Assembly (NCBI RefSeq): GCF_024713945.1
Contig: NC_134684.1
Location: 2,709,001-2,773,000, forward strand
Direction: 5' to 3'
Source: Dermatophagoides farinae
Lineage: Eukaryota > Arthropoda > Arachnida > Sarcoptiformes > Pyroglyphidae
DNA length: 64,000 nucleotides
The first letter of the stretch is position 1. The number at the start of each line of letters is the position of its first letter. Positions 24,579-40,100 of this stretch are shown piece after piece. The notes beneath the pieces are model-generated. The model did not search any database. It was not told where the DNA came from and saw only the letters and a program-made list of their open reading frames with translations. Position numbers and translations under genes: made by a program.

Positions 24579-27500
24579 GTAAGTATTGTAATTTTTGATT
24601 TTTTTTTTTTTTCCAAGAAATTTTGACTATTTCCTGTTCTTCAGTAGTTTGAATCCGTCATACCCATGCGTATCATCATTTTTGTTCCAGATTTTTTTTT
24701 TTTTGTTTCTTTGTCATATTATGTGGATGTTTTTGTCCACATTTCATTAATTTTTCAATCATTGATCAATGATAGAATAAACTCTAGAATTAGGTTACTC
24801 AATTCTTTCGGTCAAATATACCAGATTGATAGTGGATGGTGAACCGCCACCACTTTTTTTATGTTATAGGTGTATGCACCTGATACTATTTTTTTTTTTT
24901 TTTTTTTATTTCTTGGAAAATCAAAACATAAAAAGGAAGCTAAAAAGTGAGAAAATAAATAAAGCTCGTGTGCGCGCACGTTTTTTTCTGGTTGTTGTTG
25001 TTGTTGTTGGTCTAATTGTAGATATTGAATTGAAAATTGAATGAACCCAATATGTGTGTGTGTGTGTGTGTGTATATATAGAGAGATTTTGGTGAATTTC
25101 GTTTTCTGGAGCAAATATTATTATGGAATAAATGATGGTTACTGTTGCTGTTATTTGGTGTAGTGGCCATGTGAACTAAATCTTTTGCAATTTTTTTTGT
25201 TGTTGTTGTTTTGTTCCACTTGATAATGATAATAATGTTTGATGTTTGTGTGTGTGTGTGTGTTTGGATATGGAAATTGAAAAATAATAAACGAAAACGA
25301 CAAGCACGAGTCTGTGTATATGCAATTTTCTCTCTGTAACATAGTGAACACCATACAATCATTTGGATAGAATGTAGGTCAGAGTTCGACATAGTTTTTT
25401 TTTGGTCATACTGAAGACATGTATATATTTTTTTTTTATGTTGCCTCTGTCTCTTTTTCTTTTTTGTTCTCGTTTTCTCGATGTGTGTGTATGTGTGTGT
25501 TGTGTATATGTAAATAGAAAGAGCTGGTTGTTAGTCGTTTTCACTTTCTTCCATATATTGGCATTAGGATATATAGAAGATTTATATTATGCATGTGAAT
25601 GTGAATGTGAATGTGAAATTCACTAGAAAATGAAAATGAAAGCAAAAAATTTTTTCTTTCTTTCTTTCTTTCTAATTATTTTAGGTGAACCTGAAAAAGA
25701 GACCTATGTGTGTACATGAAGAAGCATGTGAGAAAATAGCCAAATAAAACAACAGACAGATGGTTCAATTGAAGGACCTAGCTCACTATGGTGTTTGTTG
25801 TGTGTGAATGCGGAACAGAAAAAAAAATCATTGATAACAATGTAAATGTTTCCCACACACACACGCACATCAATGAATAAATGAATGGAAAGAAATTCGT
25901 CTTACGAATTACGGTAGCTTTTGATTTCATTTTTGGTTATCAAATACAACAACGACGACAAACAGTGATGATGATGATGATATAACGCTAAGAAGAAGGA
26001 AGAAATTTTTTTTTTTTGAATTTGAATTTGAATAAGATGAATGACATATGAACCACTGGCTGGGTCTTAGAAAAAACTAGCCGGTGACCAGAAAACATTT
26101 CTGTGTGTAACAAAGAGACAATCCTCCTCTTTCTTTCTTTCTTTCATTAGAATGGATCGATTGATCCCTTATATAATAAAAAAGTTTAGTTTGATCTGAT
26201 TTTTTTTTCTTATGATCTCGATTTAATATTGACATCTTAAAAAAGTATATATATGAAAAAAAACAAGAAAAGACGGTAATATAATAATGATAAATGTCTT
26301 TTTAAAATGTGTACAATGTGTGACCTGACAGGTCATCGAACATACACACACACACATGTATTACATTTTTTTTCCAATACACACGAATAGCCAAAAATGA
26401 CATACTAAAGAAGAATGAAAGACGAAAAAAACCAGACACCCTCATTGTATCAGATTTTTTGAATCTGTGTCACTAGGACCAATATTTTTTTGAAGGTTTT
26501 TATATGAAATTTTTCGATTCCGGATGAATGAATATTGATAATTGACAATGATGATGATATTTAAATCAATTTCTAGAAACGAAAATTTGTTCTGTATGTT
26601 TTTTTTTATAAAATTATCCACAAAATTTTTCCTATTAAAATAAATTATCGTTCCAACAACAGGTGTGTGTGTGTGTGTGTTTGATCCAATTCAATAGCGC
26701 ATTGGTCTTGCAAACATTTTGATAATTAGACCACTGTGTGTTCAGTGTGTGTCTTGTGATCTCATTTCTCTCAATTGATCTTGAATAATGGAAAAAAAAA
26801 CTTTTCATTTTTTTTCCTCAAAGTCCGTCACTTTGTATATACAGCCAATACCATTCATCAACATCAATGTTCAGATGTCAAAATTTTATGTTTTCTGTTT
26901 TCATATCGATATATGTGTTCCTGGATGAAAAACCAACAAAACCATATAATAAATATATACATTGTGGATCGACACTTTTTTGTTTTGTTTTGTTTTGTTT
27001 GTTTGTCAAGACTGGTTAATGTGGATCACCTGTCCAACGAATATATATATGTATAATTTGAATATAAATCCATCAAATTCAGTTTCACGTGAATTGAGAA
27101 AATTTTCTTTTTTCTTTCGAGTTTTCATTTGTTTTTTCTTGAGAAAGAAACTATTAGGATTCGTTTCAGGTTTCTGTTGCCCAGCCTGTGATTATGATTG
27201 ATGGATTTTTTTTCTGTTGGTAGCATCACCAGTTTTTTTTCAGATAATAATATAACACCTATTAGGTCAAGATTTCTATTACTTTGTTTGAATCCTGTTT
27301 TTTTTTCTTTTTGCTTTCATTTCATTTATCACTGATCCCTGCCCTTTTTTTGTCGATTCGATTCGATTCGATTGGTTTTTGTCATCGACACCACAAAATA
27401 TTATTCAAACTAACAACAACAACAACAACAACAAAAAATAAAACACCGTCATGTGTCATATACCGGATCATATTTTTTTCCTTGTTGTCGTCGTCACCGC

Positions 27501-30500
27501 CGCCACAGTATATAGACCGTTGTAACCGTAGTAACACATTATTGGGCGCCATTTGTATAGTTTTAGCTAACATTTTTAGATACTGGATATTAATAATAAT
27601 GGATTTTGATTCAATATAAATTGACGATCAACTAATCCGTTTAGTTTGACCTAGATTAATAATCATCATGCCCAACAAAAAAAAATATCGAAATTGAATT
27701 GAATTGAATTTAGTGTGTGTGTGTGTGTGTGTGTGATAAAAACATTAGAATAAGTAGAAACAAAAAAAAACCAAAACATTACGATGATGTTGGTGGTGGT
27801 AGTGGTGGTTGTATTGTTATTGGTGGTCGATATCTTCTTTTTTTTGATTTGATTTGAATTTTGTTTTGTTTTGAATCGTAATTTATTACATATATTTATC
27901 ACATAAAAACTTTATACTAGTGACCTAAACGATAATGATGATGATGATGATGTAGTTGTATGGAATTATCATCCATTTTGATATATATATATTCAATGTT
28001 TATATTGATTCTATAATATTAGATGTACATGTTTCTTGTTTTTGGCATTTATTTTTTTTTTGTTTGTTGCTATGATTTATTAATTAATTAATTAATTAAT
28101 AAAAAAAATGCTTGATTCGTGTTTCAACTTTAAACGTTGTTTTTTTTCACAAGATGATGATGACGAAGAGATGCCAAAAAAAAGGAAAATATCAATTTTC
28201 GTTTAAATTTTATATGTATATTTGGAATTTTTGTTTTCGTTTTTGTTGTAATGTATGTATGTATGTATGTGTATGATTAAAGATTTGCGATATATACAAG
28301 TCATGAGATTATTAATTTTTTTTTCATTCATTCATTCATTTGGATTTGTTTGGTAGTGTGGTAGTTGTTTGGACACTACCAATATATGGATACGATGTAT
28401 GGGTTGATAGTTGAAAATGAATGCAGAAATATGTTTTTTTTTGTCTTTCATTTCCAGAAAATTTTCATTTTTTTTTTTATTTTGTTTTGTTGAAAATTTA
28501 ATCGATCAAATGAGTGATGAACGATGCCATTCGCTTTTATATATAGCTGTGTGTGTGTGTGTGTGTGTGCACATGGAAAAAAATGTACATTTATATACAA
28601 AACATAAAAATGAAAATTCATGAAGAAAATTAATCTTTTTTTTTTCTTCTGGACATACAAAAAAAAAGTTGTTTGTCCAGTTTTTTGTTGTTGTTGTTGT
28701 TTTTGTTATTGCTTTCAAATTCATTTTTGTATTCTCATTTTGTTGTTGTTGCTGTTGTTGTTGATGTTATTATTATTGTTGATATTTTGAATATATATAT
28801 GATGATTATATGATGATGATTGGAGAGATGACATAAAACGGCACCATCATCATCATCATCATAATCATCTTGGTTGGTTGATTTTCTGAATGTTGAATTC
28901 ATCTATACATACACACAAACATTCATCGATTCGTTGATTGGCGAAATATAATAATAATAATAAAATATGATGATGATGATGAAAAGACACGCCAATGGCT
29001 TCCAAGGTCAAGATGACTTGGTTTCTTTTTTTTCTTGATTTTTTTTTCTCTCTCTTTCTCTTTTTTTGGCTTGAAATTTTTTTTTTTGACGGGCGCCGTA
29101 TCTAATACTATTGTTACTTGATGGATTGAATCAATTTTTTGTGTGTGTATGTGTGTGTGAGGGAGAAAAAGAGAAAATAAAAGAGAAAAATTCAAGTAAA
29201 AGTGCTGGTTCTTCTATTCATCATTCATATAACGAACAAGTTTGGCCACTTTTTGTTTCAGTTTGCGTGTGTGTGTGTGTTTTGGGTTCCAAACAAGGAA
29301 ATTATGCTTATTAATCGTGAAATAATGTTGTTTGTTTGTTTGTTATGATGATGATGATTGGAATAAAAAAAAAATAAAGCTCATTTTCTGGTAAATACGC
29401 GCCAAAAATAATGTTTAGAGAGATATTGATTTCACACACACACACACACATAGAAAATATGATATATCCATGACCATAGCGACATCTGTCGGATTCGTTT
29501 AGAACGTTGGCTGATCGTCGTTTTCTAATATGGAAAATGTTTTTTTTTTCTTTTCTTCCTATATACTAATGAATATTGAAATTGACCTAGAAATTGAATT
29601 GTTTTTGTTTCATTCCATCACCACCATCACCACCACTGCCACCACCACCCACCCCCCAGTCGAATTTATTTCTATGTCAAAAAAAAAATACAATTACAAT
29701 AACAAATTAATTATTGAAAAAATAATTTTTCCACATACACGACACACACGCACATAACCAATATAGAATTGTGAAGAAAAAAAAAAGAATCGAATCTTCA
29801 ATATCTTTTTTTGTATTTTTTTTCGTAATTCTGTATTTTTGCTTTTTTTTTGTTTTGTTTTGTTTTGTTTCGCAAATGATGACGATGACTACTACGTATA
29901 TATAACCTGACCTAGTTATTATTTCTGTATATATAGGCTAGCTATAGAATAGTTTTTTCGAATACATATATTTGTCTTAAAATTGAATATATAACCACCC
30001 AAACTATTTCATTTCATTTGGTTTGTTTATACACTGTTGTTGTTGTTGTTGTTGTTGAAAAGAATTTGGGTCAAAATATTTCACTAGATCACTTTGTTTC
30101 TCACACATCTACTCACAAATACACGCACAAAAAATACATATACTGAATTTTAAAGAATTTATTCTTGGGAATTTTGTTGATTATTGATCAATTATTTTGG
30201 TGGCTTCAATTTTTTCTTCATCTTTATTGCTGTGAGCTAGCATTTTTTCATGTCAATTGTATCACTTGTGAACGATAGATGTCACTGGTGTTGATAATTG
30301 AATTTTTTTTTTCAAAATTCATTAATTGGCGCTTTTTCTTTTTTTTTTTGCCATCTATTCTAATATTTCTATTCTATAGCTTTCACCTAGATTCTCGAAA
30401 TTCTTTGTACAACTAAGAGAATGGCAAAAAAAAAACAAATTTATCATTTCAATCAAATTCTTTGAATGTTTTTCATGTTGAACTAATTTTTTTTATTTAT

Positions 30501-33290
30501 TTTTTTTTTTGCTGAATGATAAACATGACGATGAAGATTTTTTTTTGTTTATCGTTGATATTGAATCAAATTCATATTTTTATCATACCGATTCAACTAA
30601 TTTGAATATGTCATTTTTGTTTGTTTGTTTTTTTTCAATATCTAGAGATGATGATTAAAAGAATTTATTATAGTTTTTATTTTGCAAAAAAAAACAACAA
30701 CAAATTCTATAGAATCAGTGTCGGTAACGGTGTGTGTGTGTGTGAGGATCATGATCATGATCGTTATGAATAAATTCTTGTTCACATGAATGAATGAATA
30801 AATAAAAAAAAATTGAAAACAAAACCCTGACCTCGTTCTACATCATCAGTTGATCCGAATACTATGAATTTTGTACAATTTTTTTTTTGTTTATTTCGGG
30901 AAACGATTGGATTTTTTTTTCGTTGACAATTTTAATGCAATCGTTGACGACTAAATAATGATTTATTTTCATTTTTTCATTTTTTTTCTGCCAACAACAA
31001 AAATTCAATTCAATTTTTGTTGTTGTTGTTATTTTGAGTTTGTTGAAATTTTACCAATCAAAATAATGACGATGATGATGATGATGATGCTATTGCACTC
31101 TGATGACATTCATTGTTACTGTTATATTCCATATAATATTTGAATGAATGAATGAATTTTTCTTCTCTCTTTCTTTCTTTTCTGTTTGTTACAATATGCA
31201 TCTCGTGATCTTCCTCATCATCATCATCATCATCATCTTCCTTATTATTATCCTCGAGATTTTCTTTTTTGTTTATTTCTTGTTTCTAAAAATTTTCTTT
31301 TTTTACAATTTTATTTTCAATGTTTTTTTTTCTTCAGTCTTTTTTCATTGTTGCATTAATGTTGATTGTTTGTTTGTTTGTTTGTTGATCAATCGACAAA
31401 AAAAAAAATTTGTTTTTCCGATCAAGATGCATAGTAGAAAAGTAACTGAATTGATTGTGAAGTGACAATTGCAATATTGCAATTGATGATTATATGTGTA
31501 TGCAATATATATAGATATATAGAAATGAAAATGAAAGTAACCTAGTTTTTTTTGGCTATTTTGTAAATGAAAATATCCATCTCATTTTTTTTTCTTTCTA
31601 ACAAACTATGTGTAGTTTGTTAATTGAATTTAGTTGTATTTTGTATACAAAATATCAATCGTTAATGAACATTTGTATATATACAATCTGTATGTGTGTG
31701 TGTGCACAGTTGTTTTGAGATATTGTGACACTTTTTTTTCTCACTCTCCTTTCGTTTGTTTTTATAGTCATTTATATCACTAAACTGTATTTTGATCATC
31801 GTAGTAGTTTGTAATGGTGGTTTCGGTTGTTAGTCTTTTATAATTTGAATCCAAATTTAGATTTAAAAACTTTACTTCATTATCACTTGATGATGATATT
31901 TCTATTACAAATATATATACAGATTTATTGTTTTTTGTTTTCTTATTTTTCGTATTAGTTAATGTATTTGTTGTTGTGTTGGTGGTGATGGTGGTGGTGG
32001 TGGGAGTATGTTTATGTTTACTTGATTGGTTTTTTTTCCAGTGTATATAATAAATAAAATGAATAGCGGTAGATATATTGTTTTTGGTTTATTTTCTTTC
32101 TATCTCTCTTTCTCTCTCTCTCTGCTATTTCACAATGTAAATGTGAAAAACAAAACAAAACATATGACATTTTTTTATATAGAAAAAAATATATTGGATA
32201 ATACGCGCCTAGGTTTTCAATTCCCGGCACAAACACATACACACACACACACATGATTGTATACAGGATTGATGCCTCATCCTACGACACACAAACAAAC
32301 AAACAAACAAACACACACACATACACACTCAACCTATGTCATTATCATGACCTCCAATTACATTTATTATATCACATTTATGTTTGTTTGTTTGTTTGTT
32401 TTTTAAATGGTATTTAGTGCCATTACCAGAGTAAAAGGTTAAGGTAATGGTGTCGAGATTTGTTTGATTTTTTTTTTTTTTTTTTTGGTTTTGGTTTTTG
32501 GTTTTTGGTTTATCTTCTCTATAGCCTTTTTCCATTTGTATGGATGTTTGATTAATTTCAAAGAAGCCAGATAAAATCAAATGTAAAGGTCAAAGTCACA
32601 CACGATAAAGATAGTTTAGTTGACAATGATTATTTTTTATTTTCTTTCCATTTTCTCATTATCATTCATAATCATATTCTACTAACTAGTATATATAGTT
32701 ATGTAATTTTGGCAGAAACAGAATTTCTCTCATCTCTCTCTCCCACAACAGAGATTCAATGGATTGAATTTCATGGATTGTATAGATGAATGAAATATTA
32801 TTATGGTGCAGAATTCAATGTCCTAAATTTATTGTGAATCATGCATTTGAAATCCATTTTTTTTGTTGTTGTTGTTGTTGTTTTGCTGGTAATAATAACC
32901 TAGGAAACACAAAAATTGTAAATTTTTGTTGCTGTTGTTGTTGTTGTTGTATTTCATATCATAATCATGTCACGCATACTCATACACTATCTATCTTTTT
33001 TTTCTTCAATATCAATCATTGATATATATCATTTGTCTGTCAATACTAATCATCATAATCATAATATATGAAGATTATGTCGTTGTGTTTGTATGATGAT
33101 CATGGATTTTCTTTATTTTATATAGCTGAAATAATAATAATAAAAAATAACAATTACTTTTTGTGATACCAAAAACAATATCATCATAATCATCATCGTC
33201 ATAATTATCATATATATATCTAAAATTGATGATGATTATCAGTGAAAAAAAAACCAAAACCAAACCATACATAAATTGTCATGATAGGGC

Positions 33291-33321
<31 letters not shown>

Positions 33322-36300
33322 ACAATGACCCAATTTTTTTTTTTTTAATTTTTTTCAATTTTTTTTGCCATGGACTTTTTTTTCCTCCTCCTCCTCATTC
33401 CTGGTTTTTTGTTGTTGTTGTTGTTGTTGTTGCTATTTTGCTTTGAATTTGTTTCTGGTAGTTACATGGCCAATTTTTTTTTGTTACCGCTAAAATCAGT
33501 CACTAATTTGTTCGTAAATCCAAAATTATATTGCTGTATATATGTACAATGTTGGTGGTTTGATTGTTGTATGGATTGAGATTGAAATTGACCCAATTAA
33601 TTTTTTATTTTCATTCATTTTACGGATTACAGTTGTTGAAATTCGTTTTTTTTTTTTTTTTTGATATTGGCCATGGTTTTTTTTCTGTTGGATTGTTAAA
33701 CTTTTTTATTTTTTTTTTGCTCAGGAATCAAACTTTTTTTTTGTTGTTGTTTATTGGAATTTTTTTCTTGTATATTCGATTTAGCAGTAGTGACTAATTT
33801 TTAGTGATTGTATCTATTTTGAAATGTAGAAACTTTTTTGTGTGTGTGTGTGTTTGTCTTGTTATACCTGTATAATCTTGTATATAAATATTCGTTTCAT
33901 TTGTATGGCCAAGTGGCGATGTCGTTGATGGTGATTTTTTTGTTTTGTTTTCTTTTGTTTTTTTTTGTTTGTATGGTATTGCGTAAACCTTAAATAGCGT
34001 CTTGTATGTATTGATGATGTCTATACATGAATGTGATTTTGCATGCGATCACATCATCATCATCATCATCATGATCATTATATTTCGTGGGCACCATGTG
34101 TTATGTGCAATTTTCATTTTCATTTCATTTTTTTCTTTTTTTTACTCCTATTCGAACATATTAACAATGAAATTATATACAGGATGTCCGTATATATGAA
34201 AAAAAAATAATGTTGCAAACATTTATAAATATGTGTATATATATTGTATAGATAATAATAATGTAATGTAATGTAATGGTAGTGGCGCCTTATATCATAT
34301 GTTTGTGTGTGTGTGTTAGTGAAAGTGAGTGAGAGAGAGAGTGGGAACATGAAATGACGAAGATGATGATGATGATGATGATCCATGACCTAATTTTTTT
34401 TTCTTTCAGTGTTTGTAAAATTTTTTTTTCTTGTTTGTTTGTTTGTTTGCCTCATCGTTTTTTCGTTCCGTTTTGATTTTTTTTTCTCCACTTTTGTTGT
34501 TGTCGTCATTTCATCGATGTTGTTGTTGTTGTTGTTGTTGTTGTTATTGTTATTGTTATTGTTGTTGTTGTTTTTGTTGTTGTTGATTCACGTGTATTCA
34601 TAATATAATATATCATCATTATTTTTCAATGTGGAAATCTTTGCTCATGAAAGAAAAAAAATGATGATAATTTTGAAAATAAAGGAACAACAACAACAAC
34701 ATCGAAATGCAATTTGAATATATAAATCTAAATGCGGAATAAAAAAAAATGATGATGATGATGATGATGATGATAATATCTTTATACAAACAAAATATTT
34801 GTGTCTGTGTGTGTGGTGATGATTGGGGGATCGTGGGGGGGGAAAGGAAAAAAAATATGAAAATATGTACCAAGTGATGAAAATAAAAAAAAAATCAAAC
34901 AAACATTATATCTGATAGAGAATAAAGATCAAAACAAGCAACGAGACGATATATATTTATATTCAACTATGGACTATGGATATTTTTTTTTTTAATCAAT
35001 TTTTTTTTCTTTCATTTTCAAGGTAAATTATCGAATTATAAACACAAACGGAATACGTGTTTGTGTGTGTGTGTGTGTGTTTTTTTTTTCTTCCCATCAT
35101 TGTATCTCTCTCTCTGTCTCTGTCTCTGTCAGTGCATGTGATTTGTTGACAAATTTTTTTTTTTTTTTTTTTTAGTTAACTCTGTGTTCAACAGTTATTT
35201 TTGTAGAGAAAAAAAAACTATAATGAATGGATCCATTTAATGGATCGATGGACTTGAAAATTTTCTTTATCGTGGTTATACTTGAATTTAATTAATTGAA
35301 ATTGAATTGTAAAAGGAAAAAAAATTTAAAAAATAAAAAAATACAACAGTGATTGATTGATTCTTATCGCTAGATTGATCCAGTTGTTGTTGTTGTTGTT
35401 GTGTGTGTGTGTGTGTTTTTTTTTGTCATTTCAAGTTTTCACTTGTTGTTTTTATTTTTATTTACTAGCCACGTGTTGCCATTTGTTTACTTACCTATTT
35501 TCTATTTTAATGTATATATATGCTATATATATGCAATGTAAATAGAAAATAATGTAAACAATCATCATCATGGACATTGAAAATAAATATGGCCATATAT
35601 AATAAACAATTTCCATATAGAATATAATAATCAAAATCAAAATAGATACCTTAAATAGAAATTCATATCTTGAAATATAATGTTTGTTTGAGGAAAAAAA
35701 ACTATACGTTATGGTGGCGGTGTTGGTAGTAGTTTTGGTCCGAATCATATTGGAGACAAATTGCAGAAAATTGTTATTGATTCAAGATGCACAACTCATG
35801 TGGGTGTGTTGAAGTTTGTTCCAAAAAAAAACCAAAAAAAAAATCTCGATCATTATGCTATTCATTGAATGCTGACTTTATTTGGCAACAAACAAACTGA
35901 AAAAAAAATTCCAATTCCAAACATTCATTTGTTCCAGATTGTAAGATTCTACAATTGTTGCGTGTACTGAGTGGATTTGTCATTTTTTTTTTTTTAATTC
36001 TCAGTTGGAATTCATTCATTCATATTTCAGATTATTAATTAATTAATTAATAAAAGTGGCAATATGGCTATTTTTTTTTTTTTTTTTGGATATTGCGTTT
36101 TTTTTCTTGGTTTTTTTTATCTCTCTGTAAATTATGATAATTATTAACTAACGTTGAAATATTAGTCTTTTTTTTCAGTACACATTGCGTGTGTGTGTGT
36201 GTGTTGATTATGCAATTTTTTTCCACTTTCCTTTCCATTGTACACTTTGTATATGTGTGTTGTTCATTTTTTTTTTTTTTTTTTTTTGACTACAAATTTT

Positions 36301-37127
36301 CTGTGGTTATGAAATGGATCCATTTGTGAAATTTATACCGCACGCGGGCGTGAAATATCTTTTTTCTTTGCATCTTTTTATTATTTTATTTTATATTTCA
36401 ATTTACACCAGAATATGGTTAAAATTCTCAGATGAATAAAATGAAATTTTTTTTTCGTTTGTTTGTTTATGTGGATTATGTCCATTGTTCAATATTGGAT
36501 TGAGTAAATATTTGATCATAATCTTTTTTCGATTGATTTTCGGATTTTTTTTTCTCCTTTGTTCAAAGGATCATTGTCCCTATGGAGATTGTTATTTATT
36601 ATTTCTTTACAATTTTTTTTTTGGTTCTTTTCCACTGAATCACCCTTAAATTGTTTTTTTTTGTTTTTTTTCTGGTTTTCTGAGAAAATTACACATTACG
36701 TCCAGATTCTCGAATTGACGCAAACTCATTTCATATTCTGTGTGTGTGTATGGATGAAATTTTTAGCTACACAACATACGCATACATATATATATATGGT
36801 AGGATGTGCAAGAATGCTACAAGATATTTTTTCTTTCTTCTTATATTAATTTGAATCATATAATTTTGGATACTTTTTTTTTTTTTTGGTTGTTCCATTC
36901 TTTTATTCTTTTATTCTTATTCTAAAATTTAATAATCACATTCAGTTTTGTTTTGTTTCCACTATTAAAATGATGCGATTGTGTGCGCGCGCACATTGTC
37001 ATGGATTTTATTTTGTTTTTGTTTCTACAAATCTAAATCATATCACATTCATTTCCCACCATATATATATTGATGATATATACAGACAACTTTTACAATC
37101 CATACAAATGCTGCTAGTGTTGCTGTG

Positions 37128-37174
<47 letters not shown>

Positions 37175-40100
37175 TTGGCTTTGGATGATTTTTCATTTCT
37201 AATGAACAAATGCACAATGCTTTTTAATTTCATTTCGACCAGAACAACAAAAAACAAAAACAAAAAAAAAAAAGTTTGTGAATCAGAGACCGAGCGAGAG
37301 AGAGAGAGAATGATGGAAAGAGAAAAAAAAATAGACAGACGATAGAGATAGTGAAAGTGTTTTTCCAACAACAGAAAAAAAATTAAAATAAAATAAAAAA
37401 AAATGAAATGGAATTCACTCCCACCATTTTCATCATCATCATCATCATCATTCATTCATTCATTCAATCAAAAGGAAAAAAAAATTTTTTTTTATCCATC
37501 CTCCACTGCCGTTTACCGCTGCCGTGTCTACTAATTTATGTGTGTTTGTACTTTCAATTCAATGTTTGTTGCAAAATTTTTCTTTTTTTTTCTTTTTTGT
37601 TTTGTTTTTCTTCATAAAATCTTATGTATGGTGATCCTGAATTGGATATGATGATGATGATGATGTTGATGATGATAATAATAGAAAGAACGGTTATTAT
37701 TATATTGTGAATAGTGGTGGTGAATACCTATTTCAAACAATTTTTATTCAGCGTCAATGTTTGTTTGTTTGTTGTTGTTGTTGTTTTGTGTTGTACACAG
37801 TTTGCCGCAAACAATCATGATGATGATGATGATGATGATAATATTCGTTTACATACAAAATTAAAATGAATAAAGAAATTTGAATTTTTTTTTTTGCCGC
37901 GACAGTTCAGTGATCACCAAGTTGAATTGTAGTGAATTTATATATCTATAATTCATTCTTGTGTTTTTGTGAGTGCGTGTGAGTGTTTTTTTTTTTTTTT
38001 TTGCTTGTTTGTTTTGAAAAGTGATTTTTCGCAAAAAAAAGGCGACAACGTTTTTTTTCATTTTGTTAAATCATAATCAAATTGCTGAATGTCCACGTTT
38101 CTTTGGTGTCTCTCTCTGTGTGTGTTTGTGTGTGTTGCAAATTGATATTTGTGTCTTTTTTTGAAATCTAGAAAATTCTTGGAAATTTAGATTTTTTTTT
38201 GTTTTGTTTTTGTTCATCATTCTGAATTCTTCATGGAATTTCGTGTAATCATTGTGAATTGTAATAATGATCTTTTGGGACTGATTTCAATGAAATTGAA
38301 TGGATATTTTTCTACTTTATTATTGTTGATGTCTTGTTGTTCCACTAAACTAATCATCAGATGATGATTCAATGTTTCTTGGTTTGAATGTTTTTGTTTT
38401 GTTTTTTTTTTTTTTTTTTTTTGGTTAATTAACCAGTTTGAAAATAATGTTGATTTTCGTTTTACTTTAAAGCTTTTGATGATCAATCTGCAGATACTTG
38501 ATGTGTGTGTGTGTGTGTGTATGATTGTGTGTTGGTGGGTATTTTTGTAAACATTTCAAACATCATCAACACCATCATCATCATCATTAATTTGATTCAT
38601 TGTAATTGAATATTGTGATCCACCCTTTTTGAGTCAACAAAATCATCAAAACAATCAACGATGATCAATGATGGTGAACAAATGATGAAAATCACGCGCT
38701 CATTATTCATCTCAATATCATGATTGATCTATCATCTTATGGTTTTTTTTCCGTTGTTGTTGTTGTTTTGAATTCTCTTCTGTTTGATTTTTTTTTGTTT
38801 TGTTTCAAACAACCAATCAATTGTGATTGAAATTGAATTTTTCTTTTCAAATTTTCCAACTACCCTCTAATTTTTTTTCACTGAATTAAGGCAGGTAAGC
38901 CCATATTTTTAACGATAATAAGAGTGAACAAAAAAATTTATCAGATTATCAAAATTTCTACGCTGTTTTGTTGTTCATTGCATCGTGTGTTAACGGAAGA
39001 AAAAAATTTTTTTTTGTTCTCTTACTTTATTGGATGCATTATTGATATGTAATGAAATTTTTACCATATTTTCCATGAATAGAAAAACAAAAATTATTTC
39101 GAAAAAAAAACAAAAAAAAAATCCCGTTATATGTCATCATCATCATACAATTTAATGGTACAGTAAATTGCAGCAACAGCAAATTACACACACACTTACA
39201 CTATAAAAATGAAACAACGACGACGATGACCGTGACCTGAATCTTATTATGGCTATGTTGCTATTCACAGTTATATCCCATATATACATTCAAGTAATGT
39301 TGGTGTTTGGCTCCAAGATACCATAAACACACACACACACACATACACACATATCAGATGATAGAGAGACAAGTTTTTTATATATTTTATATACCACTAC
39401 ACACACACACATACATACAAGCGGCATGTTTTTTTTTTGTCTATGATATGATATGTACATGTGACGACAATGATAAAAATTGGGTCGTCGATTTCTTTTT
39501 TGTTGTTGTTGTTCATTGGATTTTTTTTCCTGTGTGTGTGTAATATTTTTTTTTTTTTTTTTTTTTTTGAAGATCCATAGTTTTGAATTTTTAATTTTTT
39601 TTTAATTTTATAATATTCCTGAATGATGATGATGATTGAAGAAGGAAATGATGCTTGTTTGTTCATTTGACTATTCAATGTGTCTATTGAAGATGATAAT
39701 AGTAATAGTAGTATGGTATGGTAGTAGTTTAGTAATTATCCATTGATCCAAAATGATAATTAGTATAAACGTGATTCATTTGTCCATTTATAAGTATGTT
39801 GTAAATATTTTGATTGCGACAAAATTAAACAAAAAACAAAACAAAAAATGTTGTTCCATGTTCCATGTTCCATCATCTTTTTGTTTATTATGTTGAATCA
39901 AACAATCAACGTTTTTTTTTTCTCTCTCTCTCTCTCTTTTTCTATTATTTTTTTTAGTTGTAGAAAACAAAAATATTCACCTGTGGCTTGTATTTGTGGT
40001 GATGTTTTTTTTTATTTTTTTTTTTTATTTTACAACAAGAGAATGAAATATATTCATGTTCATATATAAATAGAAAATATTTCGTAATTCTTTTGCTTTG

